NCBI RefSeq assembly: GCF_011043625.1
Contig: NZ_JAAKGT010000012.1
Location: 62,001-126,000 of the forward strand
Source: Caulobacter sp. 602-2
Lineage (GTDB): Bacteria; Pseudomonadota; Alphaproteobacteria; Caulobacterales; Caulobacteraceae
Length of the DNA stretch: 64,000 nt
Direction of reading: 5' to 3'
The translations under genes were made by a program, and so were the position numbers. Position 1 is the first letter of the stretch; each line of letters begins with the position of its first letter. Positions 36,258-44,613 of the stretch are shown piece after piece. Below the pieces are notes generated by a model, which worked only from the letters and a program-made list of their open reading frames with translations, was not told where the DNA came from and did no database searches.

Positions 36258-36360
36258 GGGCCCCCTCAGTCGCTCCGCGACAGCTCCCCCAGAGGGGGAG
36301 CATCTTCTTCTAGATCCTTCCCCTCTGGGGGAGGTGGCCCGGAGGGCCGGAGGGGGTCCC
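36258..36360. repeat. dispersed intergenic palindromic repeat (type D)
   Basis: CCCCCTCAGTCGCTCCGCGA...GCTCCCCCAGAGGGGGAG is mirrored by CCCCTCTGGGGGAGGTGGCCCGGAGGG...GGAGGGGG. The unit sits directly between the convergent TonB-like gene and the TonB-dependent receptor and could also terminate transcripts. Confidence 0.55.
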
Positions 36361-36368
36361 ACGACACG

Positions 36369-36398
36369 AAAAAGGGCGGCCCTTGCGAGCCGCCCTTT
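36369..36398 (-). terminator. terminator of the TonB-dependent receptor gene
   Basis: AAAGGGCGGC (36371..36380) pairs with GCCGCCCTTT (36389..36398). Read on the minus strand it is a GC-rich hairpin followed by T residues (TTTTTCG), 25 bases after the receptor stop. Confidence 0.85.
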
Positions 36399-36423
36399 CC
36401 GTGTTCGAACCCGAACCCTTCGC

Positions 36424-38451
36424 CTACCAGCTCTTGCTGACGCTCAGGAACAGGCGGCGTTCGACTTCCAGGCCGGCGCTCTGGCGCTGGCGGTTGTCGC
36501 CGAGGTTCTGGCCGCTGATCGCCACGGTCACGCCGTGGTCGAAGGTGCGGGCCACGCGGCCGCCGATGGCGGCGTAGCTTTCGATCTTCACCAGGCGCGG
36601 GTTGGCGCCGACGGCGTACAACGCATAGGCCTCGTGGTCGCCCACCAGGGTGACGAAGCCGTCGGCCGTCCAGGCGCCGCCGGTCCAGCCCAGCGAGGCG
36701 TTGGCGCGGTTCTCCGGCGTGGTCGCGCCGAAGGCGGCCGAGCGCAGCAGCGGCGAGAAGCCGGCCAGCGGCTCGTCGTCCACCTCGGTGTGGGTCCAGT
36801 CGGCGTTCCAGCGGAAGCCGGCGCCGAACTCGCCCGAGGCGGCCAGCTCAAAGCCGTTCATCTTGCTCTCGCCGATGTTGCGGTAGCTGAGCACCGGCAG
36901 GCTGACCTGCGTGGCGGGCACGTCGATCTGGGCCGAGGTCGGCTGGCCCTTCACGTCCTCGGTCTTCTGGATGAAGGCCTTGGCGCTGATCTGGGCCTTG
37001 ATGGCCGGCAGGGCGCGCTCATAGGTCAGCTGGTAGTTGGTGACGATCGCCGGTTCCAGGGTCGGGTTGCCGGCCAGGCCCAGGGTGTAGGGACCGACGC
37101 TGACGCGGGCCTGCAGGGCGCCCAGGTCGACCAGGGTCGGCACCTGCACGCCGCGGGCGGCGCTGGCCTTGAAGGTGTCGGCGTCCGTGGCGCGCCAGAC
37201 GAGGCCCAGGTTCCACGACGGCTCTTCGATCTTGCGATCCCAGTAGCCGTTGCCCAGCGGCGGCGAGCCGGCCGGGAAGGCGCCGTCGCGCGACAGGTCC
37301 AGGCTGTCGTAGCGGCCGGCGGCGGTGAAGGCGAGCTTGTCGCTGATCGCCCAGTTCCACATCGCCGAGGCCGACAGCACGTCGTAGCTGACTTCCGCGC
37401 CGCCGATCGGGGCGGTGTTGACCTCGTTGTGGCGGTATTCGCCGCCGAGGCGGATCGTGTGCTTCGCGCCGATCTTGAACAGGTCCTGGGCCGAGACGAC
37501 CGTGATCTTGTTCTCGAAGCGCGCCTTCTGGCCGAGGATCAGGTGCTTGGCGGTCAGGTCGTTCTGGTAGGCCGAGAGCTGCAGCTGGCCGGCCTTGGTG
37601 TCGGCGGTCAGCGTGCCCTTCAGCGAGCTCGTCAGGTACTTGCTGGGCGAGTAGGCGTAGTTGGACAGCATGTCGCTGACCTGGACGTTCGAGTACGAGC
37701 CCTCGACGCGCAGCTCGGCCTTGTCGGTCAGCTGGGTGACGGTGTCGATGTTGGCCGAGATCTTGGCCGGGTCGTTCAGCTGGCTCTTGGCCACGCCGGC
37801 GACGGTGCTCTTGAACTCGTCGCTCTGGCTGGCGCCGCCCGAGACGCGGGCGCTGAAGCGCTCGCCCAGCTTGAAGGTCTTGGCCAGCGAAACCTCGCCG
37901 TAGCCGAAGTTGCCGCCGCGCACGGTGATGTCGCCGGCGTCGTCGAACTTCGGGTTGACGGTGATGATGTTGACCACGCCGCTGACGGCGTTGAAGCCGA
38001 AGAGCGCGCTGTTGGGGCCCTTGACGACCTCGATCTGGCGGATCTCCGACAGCTGCACGGGCAGGGTGGCCCAGGCGGTGTAGCCGTAGTGGTCGAGATA
38101 GACCTGACGGCCGTTGATCAGCACCAGCAGGCGCGGCGACATGGCCTGGTTGTAGCCGCGAACGCTGACGTCGGCGGCGCCGGCGCCCCAGGTCGTGACG
38201 TCCAGGCCGGCCACGCGCGACAGGATGGTCGGCAGGTCGACGGCGCCCGAGCGGGTGATGTCGGCGGCCGAGATGATGGTCATGTCCACCGGCGCTTCGG
38301 TCGAGCGCTGCGGGGCGCCCGTGGCGCTGGTGGTGACCGGCTCGTTGAACAGCTGCTCGAGCGAGCCGTAGTCGATCGATTGGGCGTGAGCGGCCGAGGC
38401 GGCGGCGACGAGGAGGCCCGCGGAAACGCCGGCCAGGAGAGTCTTCTTCAT
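36424..38451 (-). CDS. TonB-dependent outer-membrane receptor
   Basis: 675 residues from ATG 38451 with a clean signal peptide (MKKTLLAGVSAGLLVAAASAAHAQ). A plug domain (about 50 to 170) contains ISAADITRSGAVDLPTILSRVAGLDV, DVSVRGYNQAMSPRLLVLINGRQVYL and IRQIEVVKGPNSALFGFNAVSGVVNIIT. A 22-strand-type barrel follows, with the C-terminal SVSKSW aromatic end. Substrate is unknown. The upstream YfiR-like gene is 26 bases away and shares a LacI-type operator, so a carbohydrate or related ligand is plausible. Confidence 0.92.
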   Translation of the reverse strand: MKKTLLAGVSAGLLVAAASAAHAQSIDYGSLEQLFNEPVTTSATGAPQRSTEAPVDMTIISAADITRSGAVDLPTILSRVAGLDVTTWGAGAADVSVRGYNQAMSPRLLVLINGRQVYLDHYGYTAWATLPVQLSEIRQIEVVKGPNSALFGFNAVSGVVNIITVNPKFDDAGDITVRGGNFGYGEVSLAKTFKLGERFSARVSGGASQSDEFKSTVAGVAKSQLNDPAKISANIDTVTQLTDKAELRVEGSYSNVQVSDMLSNYAYSPSKYLTSSLKGTLTADTKAGQLQLSAYQNDLTAKHLILGQKARFENKITVVSAQDLFKIGAKHTIRLGGEYRHNEVNTAPIGGAEVSYDVLSASAMWNWAISDKLAFTAAGRYDSLDLSRDGAFPAGSPPLGNGYWDRKIEEPSWNLGLVWRATDADTFKASAARGVQVPTLVDLGALQARVSVGPYTLGLAGNPTLEPAIVTNYQLTYERALPAIKAQISAKAFIQKTEDVKGQPTSAQIDVPATQVSLPVLSYRNIGESKMNGFELAASGEFGAGFRWNADWTHTEVDDEPLAGFSPLLRSAAFGATTPENRANASLGWTGGAWTADGFVTLVGDHEAYALYAVGANPRLVKIESYAAIGGRVARTFDHGVTVAISGQNLGDNRQRQSAGLEVERRLFLSVSKSW

Positions 38452-38477
38452 GGATATGTCTCTTGTGCTGGCGGCGA

Positions 38478-39002
38478 TCAGACTTCGCGGATCATCATGC
38501 GGAAGGCGGACTTGAAGACCGCGCCCACGGCCGCGGCGGCGCCGCGGTTGACGATGATCTCGACCTTGGGATCGGCCGACACGCTCATGACGCAGGCGCC
38601 GCTGGCGGCGCAGGACGCGTCCGAACCGATGGTGATGATCTTCTTGGCCTTGGCGGCCGCGCCCACGGGGGCGGCGTTGACGCCGGTGGTGACGTAGAGG
38701 GCGGCCACGCCGCCCACGCCCGAGACGGCGCCGGCTTCGACCGGCTTGGCCGTCAGGGTCAGGGTCCCGGTGTTCAGGCCGCCGCCGATGGCGGCCATGA
38801 CGGCGTTCTTCTCGGCGACCGAGGCCGGCTTGGACGGGTCGAACACGACGCCCAGCACCGCCTTGCCGGTGGGGCCGTTCTCGAGGAAGGTCAGCGCGCG
38901 GCCGGCGATCTGCACGTCCTTGGCGGCGTCGGCATGGGCGCTGATCGGCGCGATGGTGAGGAGCGCCGCGGCCAGCGCCACGACGGGTTTCTTCTTCGAC
39001 AT
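38478..39002 (-). CDS. YfiR-like exported protein of the receptor operon
   Basis: 174 residues with a signal peptide (MSKKKPVVALAAALLTIAPISAHA). The mature part has VQIAGRALTFLENGPTGKAVLGVVFDP, KIITIGSDASCAASGACVMSV and VEIIVNRGAAAAVGAVFKSAFRMMI, resembling the DUF4154/YfiR family (late VEIxVN..A motif and the C-terminal helix), though the match is weak. YfiR proteins are periplasmic repressors or companions of TonB receptors. Two Cys (SCAASGAC) may form a disulfide. It precedes the TonB-dependent receptor by 26 bases. Confidence 0.6.
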   Translation of the reverse strand: MSKKKPVVALAAALLTIAPISAHADAAKDVQIAGRALTFLENGPTGKAVLGVVFDPSKPASVAEKNAVMAAIGGGLNTGTLTLTAKPVEAGAVSGVGGVAALYVTTGVNAAPVGAAAKAKKIITIGSDASCAASGACVMSVSADPKVEIIVNRGAAAAVGAVFKSAFRMMIREV

Positions 39003-39072
39003 TCTGTTGAAATCCCCTGCCCTTTGTTGGGCTTGTGGGCGGGGTGATGGCGCGCTGGGTGTAAAGAAGACG

Positions 39073-39111
39073 TAACGGCGACGAGGTGACGCCGTTATGC
39101 AAACGTTTGCA
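39073..39111. promoter_or_regulatory. LacI-family operator and adjacent inverted repeat
   Basis: TGCAAACGTTTGCA (39098..39111) is a perfect 14-bp palindrome matching the LacI/GalR operator consensus with a central CG. Immediately next to it TAACGGCG (39073..39080) and CGCCGTTA (39090..39097) form an 8-bp inverted repeat. Both lie 71 to 109 bases upstream of the YfiR-like gene. No LacI-type regulator gene is in the window. Confidence 0.75.
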
Positions 39112-39251
39112 CTGGTCGGGTATCCGACAGTGAGACAACTTCAGGTCAGCAAGTGACCTTGCGTTATGGAAGGTCTATTCGCGTCGTGGCCTGATCTTGA
39201 GTTGTATTTGGACAGAATGTCGCAGTCCGAACTTATTTCAGATCGCGCGGG

Positions 39252-39743
39252 TCAGATCGCCAGGCGCTCGGCGGCGACCCCGGCCGCCCGCAGGGCCGCC
39301 AGGCGGGCGAAGGCCAGGGTCAGGGCCTTGCGGCGGGCCCCCGCCAGCGGCGTGACGGGCGCGGCCCGCACCACGGCGCCGCCGAAGCCGTCGGCGACGA
39401 TCAGGCCGGGCTCCTCCGGCAGGATCCCCTCGGGAAACTGCGGGGCGACGGCGAAGTGGAAGGCGTCGCAATAGGGGCCGTACTCGCCCCACTTGCGGTC
39501 GACGCGATAGTCGTCCAGCCCCGACTTCACCTCGACGATGACGATGTCGCCCTTGGGGCCCAGCGCCATCAGGTCGGCCCGGCGGCCGTTGGGCAGGGTC
39601 ACCTCGGCCAGCGGCGCATAGCCCAGGTCGACCAGCAGCCGCGCGGCGCCGCGGGTGACGGCCAGGGTGGTCTCGGGGCGTCCCATGGCCGAGGGGGGGA
39701 GGCTGATGTCGACGACGACGTCCATGTCGCCACCATGTTCCAT
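39252..39743 (-). CDS. mmcB: MmcB-family DNA-repair nuclease-like protein
   Basis: 163 residues (157 from the second ATG at 39725). The protein is a compact PD-(D/E)XK-like fold: LAVTRGAARLLVDLGYAPLAEVTLPNGRRADLMALGPKGDIVIVEVKSGLDDYRVDRKWGEY, with Asp (RRADLM) and Glu-x-Lys (VEVKS). In Caulobacter, MmcB is known as an SOS-linked protein supporting mutagenesis and mitomycin C survival. I recognise this gene as that family by sequence pattern. It lies alone, convergent with nothing nearby, and no SOS box was noted by eye. Confidence 0.8.
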   Translation of the reverse strand: MEHGGDMDVVVDISLPPSAMGRPETTLAVTRGAARLLVDLGYAPLAEVTLPNGRRADLMALGPKGDIVIVEVKSGLDDYRVDRKWGEYGPYCDAFHFAVAPQFPEGILPEEPGLIVADGFGGAVVRAAPVTPLAGARRKALTLAFARLAALRAAGVAAERLAI

Positions 39744-39785
39744 CTTTGTTCGCGGCGCAAGCGAGGCTTCCTTCGAGGCGCGCCC

Positions 39786-40340
39786 TCACCCCCGCGCGTG
39801 CTTGGTCACCCTCAGGCGCGAGACGTCGTAGCCCATGGCCTTGGCCCGGTCGGTCAGGGTCTGGGTCAGGCCGGGCGTGGGCTTGTCGCGGGTCAGCAGC
39901 CAGAGATAGCGGCCGCTACCCTCGCCGACGATCGCCCAGCTGTAGTCGTCGGCGTGGTCCAGCACCCAGTAATCGCCGACGAAGAAGGGGCCGAAGAACG
40001 ACACCTTCAGCTTGGCCCCAGTGGCCTTGTCGACCACCTTGGCCTTGCCCAGGCTGACCTTCTCGATGCCCTCGGGGCCGCCCTTGCGGCAGGTGTTGCG
40101 CACCTCGACCAGGCCGTCGGGTCGCAGCGCGTATTCGGCGGTGACGCCTTCGCAGCCCTTCTCGAAGCGGAAGTCGTAGCGGGCGGCCTCGTACCACAGG
40201 CCCAGATACTTGCTCAGTTCGACGGGCTTGGCCGGCTGCGGGGGCCGGGGATTGCCGACGGGGCCCGCGCCCGCGCAGGCGACCGCCGCGCCGAGGGCCA
40301 GCACGACCGCGCCGGCCAGCGCCAGGTGGCGTCGCCGCAC
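39786..40340 (-). CDS. lipocalin (Blc-like) lipoprotein
   Basis: 184 residues from GTG 40340, 2 bases after the first lipocalin's stop. A signal peptide with lipobox-like VAC (LALGAAVACAG) is followed by the lipocalin core: YLGLWYEAARYDFRFEKGCEGVTAEYALRPDG, VGDYWVLDHADDYSWAIVGEGSGRYLWLLTRDKP. The GxWYE motif and the late TRDKP are intact. Bacterial lipocalins sit at the outer membrane and bind lysophospholipids or fatty acids. It is the second of two tandem lipocalin genes. Confidence 0.9.
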   Translation of the reverse strand: MRRRHLALAGAVVLALGAAVACAGAGPVGNPRPPQPAKPVELSKYLGLWYEAARYDFRFEKGCEGVTAEYALRPDGLVEVRNTCRKGGPEGIEKVSLGKAKVVDKATGAKLKVSFFGPFFVGDYWVLDHADDYSWAIVGEGSGRYLWLLTRDKPTPGLTQTLTDRAKAMGYDVSRLRVTKHARG

Positions 40341-40342
40341 GC

Positions 40343-40882
40343 TCAGGCCTCCGGCTGCTGCGGGAAGACCAGCTTCTCGTAGCCCAGCGCCTTGACGCGG
40401 GCCAGGGCGGCCGCCTTGGCGGTCTCGTCCATCACCGGCTTGCGCGCCAGCAGCCAGACGAAGTTGCCGCCGGGCGTGGCCATGATCGCCCACGAGGCGT
40501 CCTCGGCGTGGTCCAGCACCCAGTATTCCTGCTTCTTCAACCCGCCCAGGAAGTTCATCGAGAACTTGGCGTTGTCGGATCCGGCGACGATCTTGCCGCT
40601 GGTGTTGAAGGTCTTGGCCTTGCCGGTGGCGCTGTCGCGCCGGCAGACCTGGCGCACCGAGAAGCTCTCGGCGGTCTTGGCCGTGAACTCGGTGGTCGGG
40701 GCCTCGCAGTTGCGCTGGCCCGAATTGGGCGTGCGGGCGATCTCGTACCACTTGCCCGAATAGAAGGCCGCCGCCACCGGTTTGGACGGCGGCTGGGCGC
40801 CGGCCAGGGCCGGCATGGGAAGGGCCATGGCCGACGTCGCGGCCAGGCTCGCCGCCAGGGACAGGATCAGGCTTACGCGCAT
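40343..40882 (-). CDS. lipocalin, exported
   Basis: 179 residues from ATG 40882 with a cleavable-looking signal (MRVSLILSLAASLAATSAMA) and no lipobox Cys. The core reads YSGKWYEIARTPNSGQRNCEAPTTEF and QEYWVLDHAEDASWAIMATPGGNFVWLLARKP, clearly homologous to the downstream lipocalin (YWVLDHA..SWAI), so tandem duplication is likely. The difference is cellular place: this copy is probably soluble in the periplasm, the other membrane-anchored. Confidence 0.9.
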   Translation of the reverse strand: MRVSLILSLAASLAATSAMALPMPALAGAQPPSKPVAAAFYSGKWYEIARTPNSGQRNCEAPTTEFTAKTAESFSVRQVCRRDSATGKAKTFNTSGKIVAGSDNAKFSMNFLGGLKKQEYWVLDHAEDASWAIMATPGGNFVWLLARKPVMDETAKAAALARVKALGYEKLVFPQQPEA

Positions 40883-41016
40883 TCCGACACCTTGCTGCTT
40901 GGCGGGCTTTGCGCCCTGCTCAAGTTCATCCCCCGAAAGGAGGCAAACGCAAGGGCAGGCGGCGGTGTTCCCGGCGCAGCCTTCGCCATTCCGGCCGGGA
41001 GGAACGGGTGGTGGTC

Positions 41017-42285
41017 CTACGGGGCGTCCTGAACCCCCAGCACGGAGGACACGGATAGTTCCGGCGCCACGATGGCGAGATCGTAGCCGCGGATGATCGC
41101 GCGCCACTCAGGCGTCAGGGCTTCCAGATCGATGCTGCGCAAAGGGCGCAGATCCACCAGGAACCAGTCGCTTTGCGGCGTGCCCGACGGGCGGGCCAGC
41201 ATCACGTCCTTGGACCAGTCGCTGTCCTTGCCCGTGGTCGCATCAAACTTGCGCACGGTCCTTTGGCGACCGACCCCGCCGTATCCGGCCTGTTCGCCTT
41301 TCGCGCCGGTGACGACGATGTGGAGGGACTTTGCGCCCTCTCCGTCGGCGCGTTCAGCGACGAAGTTCCCCAGGTCGCGCTGGCCGAGTGGATTGTAGCC
41401 CTTGTAGAGGTGGTAGGCTCCGAACTTCATCAGGAGGCGCGCCTGCGGGGCCTCGGCAAGGTGCGTCGCCAGCGTCCGCTTCATCAGCCGCGCCCTGCGC
41501 CCGTTCGGATCGCCACGGCGAGACTGCGACGCCTGATAGATGGCGCGCGTCTCGCGCAGGGCGGCGAACAGCGCCTTGGCCCGGTCGCCGCCGTCCTGGT
41601 CGATGGCCGTTCCAGCCTGATCCAGCGTCGCATCGTCGGCTTTGAGCAGGAACAGGTCCATGGGCGAACCAGAGGTGAGCGCGGCCCGCGTCGCCGCTTG
41701 CTCCTGCTTGGCCAGCGCTTCGATCTGGGCGCGAGCGCGCGGCCCAGGGCCCGCCGCCAGCATCTGTTCGAACAGGTAGCCGCTGGCGCCCAGGAATTCC
41801 TGGTCCAGTCCCCACAGCTTGAAATCCGGTCCGGCGACGCCCGCGCAATCAGCCGCCGTCCGTCCCTCGTCGCGGCTGTTGAGAAAGGCCATGGCGTCGG
41901 GATGAGAGCGCATGAAGTCGGAAATCTGCTGTTCGCGGTCCGGCGCTCTCATGCGTGCGTTGACCGCTCCAGCGGCCTCCGGCCCGGTCTCGACGGCCAT
42001 GGCCGTCAGGCCGCCGGGGGCCATCAAGCGACAGACGTTCGTGGTGAAGGCGGGGATCTCGCGCGAAAAATGGCTCTCGCCGATGAGGACGTACCGGCTG
42101 TCGCCCACAGCCTCCGACAGTATCGCGGCTCCCGGGCCCGCGAAGCCATCCGGCCGGACCGTCAACGGCGATCCTGCCTGCGCCAGACGCTCGGCGAACG
42201 TGGGCGGTGCAACAGTCTCGGCATGGGCGAACGCCGCCCACAGGCTTGCGAGCGCCAAAGCGGCCACAGTCGATTTCAGATTCAT
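41017..42285 (-). CDS. exported ChaN/erythromycin-esterase-like protein
   Basis: 422 residues with a signal peptide (MNLKSTVAALALASLWAAFAHAE). The mature protein has YVLIGESHFSREIPAFTTNVCRL and LTAMAVETGPEA, the Glu-Ser-His (GExH) and VETGP signatures of the TIKI/ChaN/EreA superfamily, then WGLDQEFLGASG and a late RLLMKFGAYHLYKG with His. Members bind haem or hydrolyse esters and are metal-dependent. The precise reaction here is unknown. It stands alone on the minus strand. Confidence 0.7.
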   Translation of the reverse strand: MNLKSTVAALALASLWAAFAHAETVAPPTFAERLAQAGSPLTVRPDGFAGPGAAILSEAVGDSRYVLIGESHFSREIPAFTTNVCRLMAPGGLTAMAVETGPEAAGAVNARMRAPDREQQISDFMRSHPDAMAFLNSRDEGRTAADCAGVAGPDFKLWGLDQEFLGASGYLFEQMLAAGPGPRARAQIEALAKQEQAATRAALTSGSPMDLFLLKADDATLDQAGTAIDQDGGDRAKALFAALRETRAIYQASQSRRGDPNGRRARLMKRTLATHLAEAPQARLLMKFGAYHLYKGYNPLGQRDLGNFVAERADGEGAKSLHIVVTGAKGEQAGYGGVGRQRTVRKFDATTGKDSDWSKDVMLARPSGTPQSDWFLVDLRPLRSIDLEALTPEWRAIIRGYDLAIVAPELSVSSVLGVQDAP

Positions 42286-42465
42286 AGCGCACGCCCCGTT
42301 AGACGCAGCAGCCTTACGGAGATCACCAGGAGGTCGCGAGCTAAATCGCGATCATCGGGAAGTTGATCCTCAGTAATGTCGATCGCGGGGCGCAAGCGAA
42401 GCCAGGCCAGGCATCTGCTTGCGACGCCCAGATGGTCGCCGCGAGCAGACGCCTGCCTTCGTCGA

Positions 42466-42486
42466 CACCCGCCCTTGCGGCGGGTG
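42466..42486. terminator. hairpin downstream of the ferritin-like gene
   Basis: CACCCGCC (42466..42473) and GGCGGGTG (42479..42486) form a perfect 8-bp stem with a 5-base loop. It lies 35 bases past the minus-strand stop of the di-iron protein, without a clear T-tract. The rest of the 42286..42520 gap shows nothing convincing. Confidence 0.45.
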
Positions 42487-42520
42487 CGACGGGAGAGGAG
42501 AGGGGCTCTCTTAGTTCAAC

Positions 42521-43645
42521 CTACTCCGCGGCGATGGTCACCGGGACGGCGCGGTCCTTGAAGTTGATGGCCTGCAGGTGGCGGATGCCTTCCTCGGCGA
42601 TGTCGTCGCCGACCATCCGGTCGCCCTCGGCCTTCAGTTCCTCCAGGTCGACGTACATGGCGTAGAACGCCTTGGTGCGGTCGGTGATGATGCCGGCGTT
42701 GAGCAGTGTCTTCACCAGCACCCGGAAGATGTTGGTCTGTTCCTTCATGTGCTCGCGGCGCAGGTCGTCGGTCATGATCTGCCCGTACTCCTCGACCACC
42801 TTGTCGGGGTCCAGGCCGAACTCGCGGTAGAGATCCAGCTGCTGGTGCGGCGAGACCAGGTTGAACAGCAGGGTCTGGAAGCAGTGAGCCGCCCAGTCCT
42901 CGATGATGGCGTGCTCTTCCGGCGAGAGCTTGGGCACGGTGCGGTCGGCCCAGATCTTCCCGAACTTGTGGTGGAAGGCCTCGTCGGTCATCACCAGCTG
43001 CAGCAGCTTCTTGCCGAGCGGATCGTGGATTTCCTTGAAGAAGGTGGCGAAGGCGCCCATGGCCAGGCCCTCGACCAGCATCTGCATGCCGATGATCTTC
43101 TTGTAGACCTCAGGCGCGGCGATGATCTCGACCAGCAGGCTCTTGAGCGCCGGGCCGCATTCGACCGGCTTGCCCCAGCGGGCCTTGATGTACTTGGCGA
43201 AGGCGGTGACGTGGCGCGCCTCTTCGCGGGTCTGGTTGGCGGCGTATTCCTGCGCGCCCTGGTCTTTCAGCACGTGGCACAGGCTGGCCGACAGGTTCAG
43301 CGCGCCCTGCTCGCCGTGCAGGATCGACGAGAAGCTGCGCAGCACCGACTGGTTGATGAAGCGGGTGCGCTGCTTGGGATCGGAGAGGTGGTTGGAGACG
43401 TAGTCGGTCGACAGGGCGATCACCAGGTCCTCGGGAACCAGCGGCTGGTTCTCCATGTCGAACGGCTCGTCGAAATCGATATAGGCCTTGTCGAGCGGGT
43501 CCCAGAAGTGGTCGTGGGTGGCCGAGATGATCTTGTCGAAGGCGCTCGATCGGTTTCCGTACCGGTCGAGTTCGAGCATGGACTCGAAGTCGTCGGGCGC
43601 CACCGCATCGTACATGGCGTCCTTGGTGATGTTCTTGTCCGTCAC
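42521..43645 (-). CDS. ferritin-like di-iron protein
   Basis: 374 residues from GTG 43645, chosen for the AGGAGAGGAG ribosome-binding site 6 bases upstream. The first di-iron half is Glu112 (HGEQGALNL) and Glu142-x2-His145 (REEARHVTAF). The second is Glu192 (LVEGLAMG) and Glu222-x2-His225 (DEAFHHKFG). This makes two ExxH pairs plus two helical Glu, the four-helix ferritin-like site of di-iron oxygenases and desaturase relatives. Substrate is unknown. A TetR-type dyad lies 67 to 85 bases upstream, suggesting induction by a small molecule. Confidence 0.82.
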   Translation of the reverse strand: MTDKNITKDAMYDAVAPDDFESMLELDRYGNRSSAFDKIISATHDHFWDPLDKAYIDFDEPFDMENQPLVPEDLVIALSTDYVSNHLSDPKQRTRFINQSVLRSFSSILHGEQGALNLSASLCHVLKDQGAQEYAANQTREEARHVTAFAKYIKARWGKPVECGPALKSLLVEIIAAPEVYKKIIGMQMLVEGLAMGAFATFFKEIHDPLGKKLLQLVMTDEAFHHKFGKIWADRTVPKLSPEEHAIIEDWAAHCFQTLLFNLVSPHQQLDLYREFGLDPDKVVEEYGQIMTDDLRREHMKEQTNIFRVLVKTLLNAGIITDRTKAFYAMYVDLEELKAEGDRMVGDDIAEEGIRHLQAINFKDRAVPVTIAAE

Positions 43646-43711
43646 GGTCGGCTCCTCTCCTGTAGGCCTCTCGGCTGCTCGACGGGGCCCGTCTGGCGCG
43701 GGCCTCTCCTC

Positions 43712-43730
43712 GAGTGAACACTGTCCACTC
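43712..43730. promoter_or_regulatory. TetR-type operator dyad
   Basis: GAGTGAACACTGTCCACTC is a 19-base dyad with 8 of 9 pairs symmetric around the centre, a size and shape typical of TetR-family sites. On the minus strand a TTGACC box (43744..43749) lies 13 bases upstream of it and the dyad covers the -10 region. No TetR gene is in the window. Confidence 0.65.
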
Positions 43731-43797
43731 AAACTTCCGGTACGGTCAAATTAAAAATGACGGACCCGTCACCTTCGCCGCAGCCGCTTGAACCAGA

Positions 43798-44529
43798 ATG
43801 GGAAACATCGCCGTGGGCCTGCCAATGGGACTGAATGTCTTTGTGCTGACCGGAGCAGGGGTGTCCGCCGAGAGCGGGCTTGGCACCTTCCGCGACGAAG
43901 GCGGGGTATGGACGCAGTACGACCTGGCCGAGGTCGCCACGCCCGAGGGCTTCGCCCGCGATCCGGCCAAGGTTCGGGCCTTCTACAACGCCCGCCGCGC
44001 CAACCTGGCCGCCGCCGCGCCCAATCCCGCCCATTTCGCCCTGGCGCGGCTGGAGCGCGAATTGGCGGCGCGGGGCGGGCGGCTCTTTCTGTGCACCCAG
44101 AACGTCGACGACCTGCACGAGAAGGCCGGATCGACCGCCGTCGTCCACATGCACGGCGAGCTGGCGGTCACCCGCTGCCATGCCTGCGAGGCTGTCCGTC
44201 CCGACCCCGGCCCGCTGGACGCGGAGGCGGTGTGCGGATCCTGCGGCGCGGGCGGCATGGCGCGGCCGCACGTCGTCTGGTTCGGCGAGGTCCCGCTATT
44301 CATGGACGAGATCTTCGACGCGCTGGAGGAGGCCGACCTGTTCGTCGCCATCGGCACCTCGGGCTCGGTCTATCCGGCCGCCGGCTTCGTGGGCGAGGCG
44401 CGGCGGATGGGCATCCGCACCTGCGAGATCAACCTGGAACCCTCCGACAACGCCCGCGCCTTCGACGAGCGCCTCTACGGCCCGGCCGGCGAGGTCGTGC
44501 CGGCCTGGGTGGAGGCGGTGCTGCGGTAG
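43798..44529 (+). CDS. cobB: NAD-dependent protein deacylase (class III sirtuin)
   Basis: 243 residues. NAD-binding motifs are LTGAGVSAESGLGTFRD and LCTQNVDDLHEKAGS, and the catalytic His is in VVHMHGEL. A zinc site is formed by CHAC and CGSC. Tyr and Arg in FYNARRAN match the Tyr/Arg pair of SIRT5-like enzymes, so desuccinylation as well as deacetylation is likely. Acs at 20580 is a plausible target by analogy with CobB. ATG 43825 is an alternative start. The gene is divergent to the di-iron protein. Confidence 0.93.
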   Translation: MGNIAVGLPMGLNVFVLTGAGVSAESGLGTFRDEGGVWTQYDLAEVATPEGFARDPAKVRAFYNARRANLAAAAPNPAHFALARLERELAARGGRLFLCTQNVDDLHEKAGSTAVVHMHGELAVTRCHACEAVRPDPGPLDAEAVCGSCGAGGMARPHVVWFGEVPLFMDEIFDALEEADLFVAIGTSGSVYPAAGFVGEARRMGIRTCEINLEPSDNARAFDERLYGPAGEVVPAWVEAVLR

Positions 44530-44613
44530 GGGCGCCCTGCGATCCCCAACGTCCCATCATTCCCGCCACAAGGACGGGAATGACGGGAGATGAGGGGCGG
44601 CGCCGGCCTCCGC

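Noticed and set aside
36424..39138. Single long protein joining the TonB receptor with upstream sequence
   Set aside because: The receptor has its own signal peptide and start at 38451, and the upstream part is antisense-like Arg-rich sequence overlapping the YfiR-like gene.
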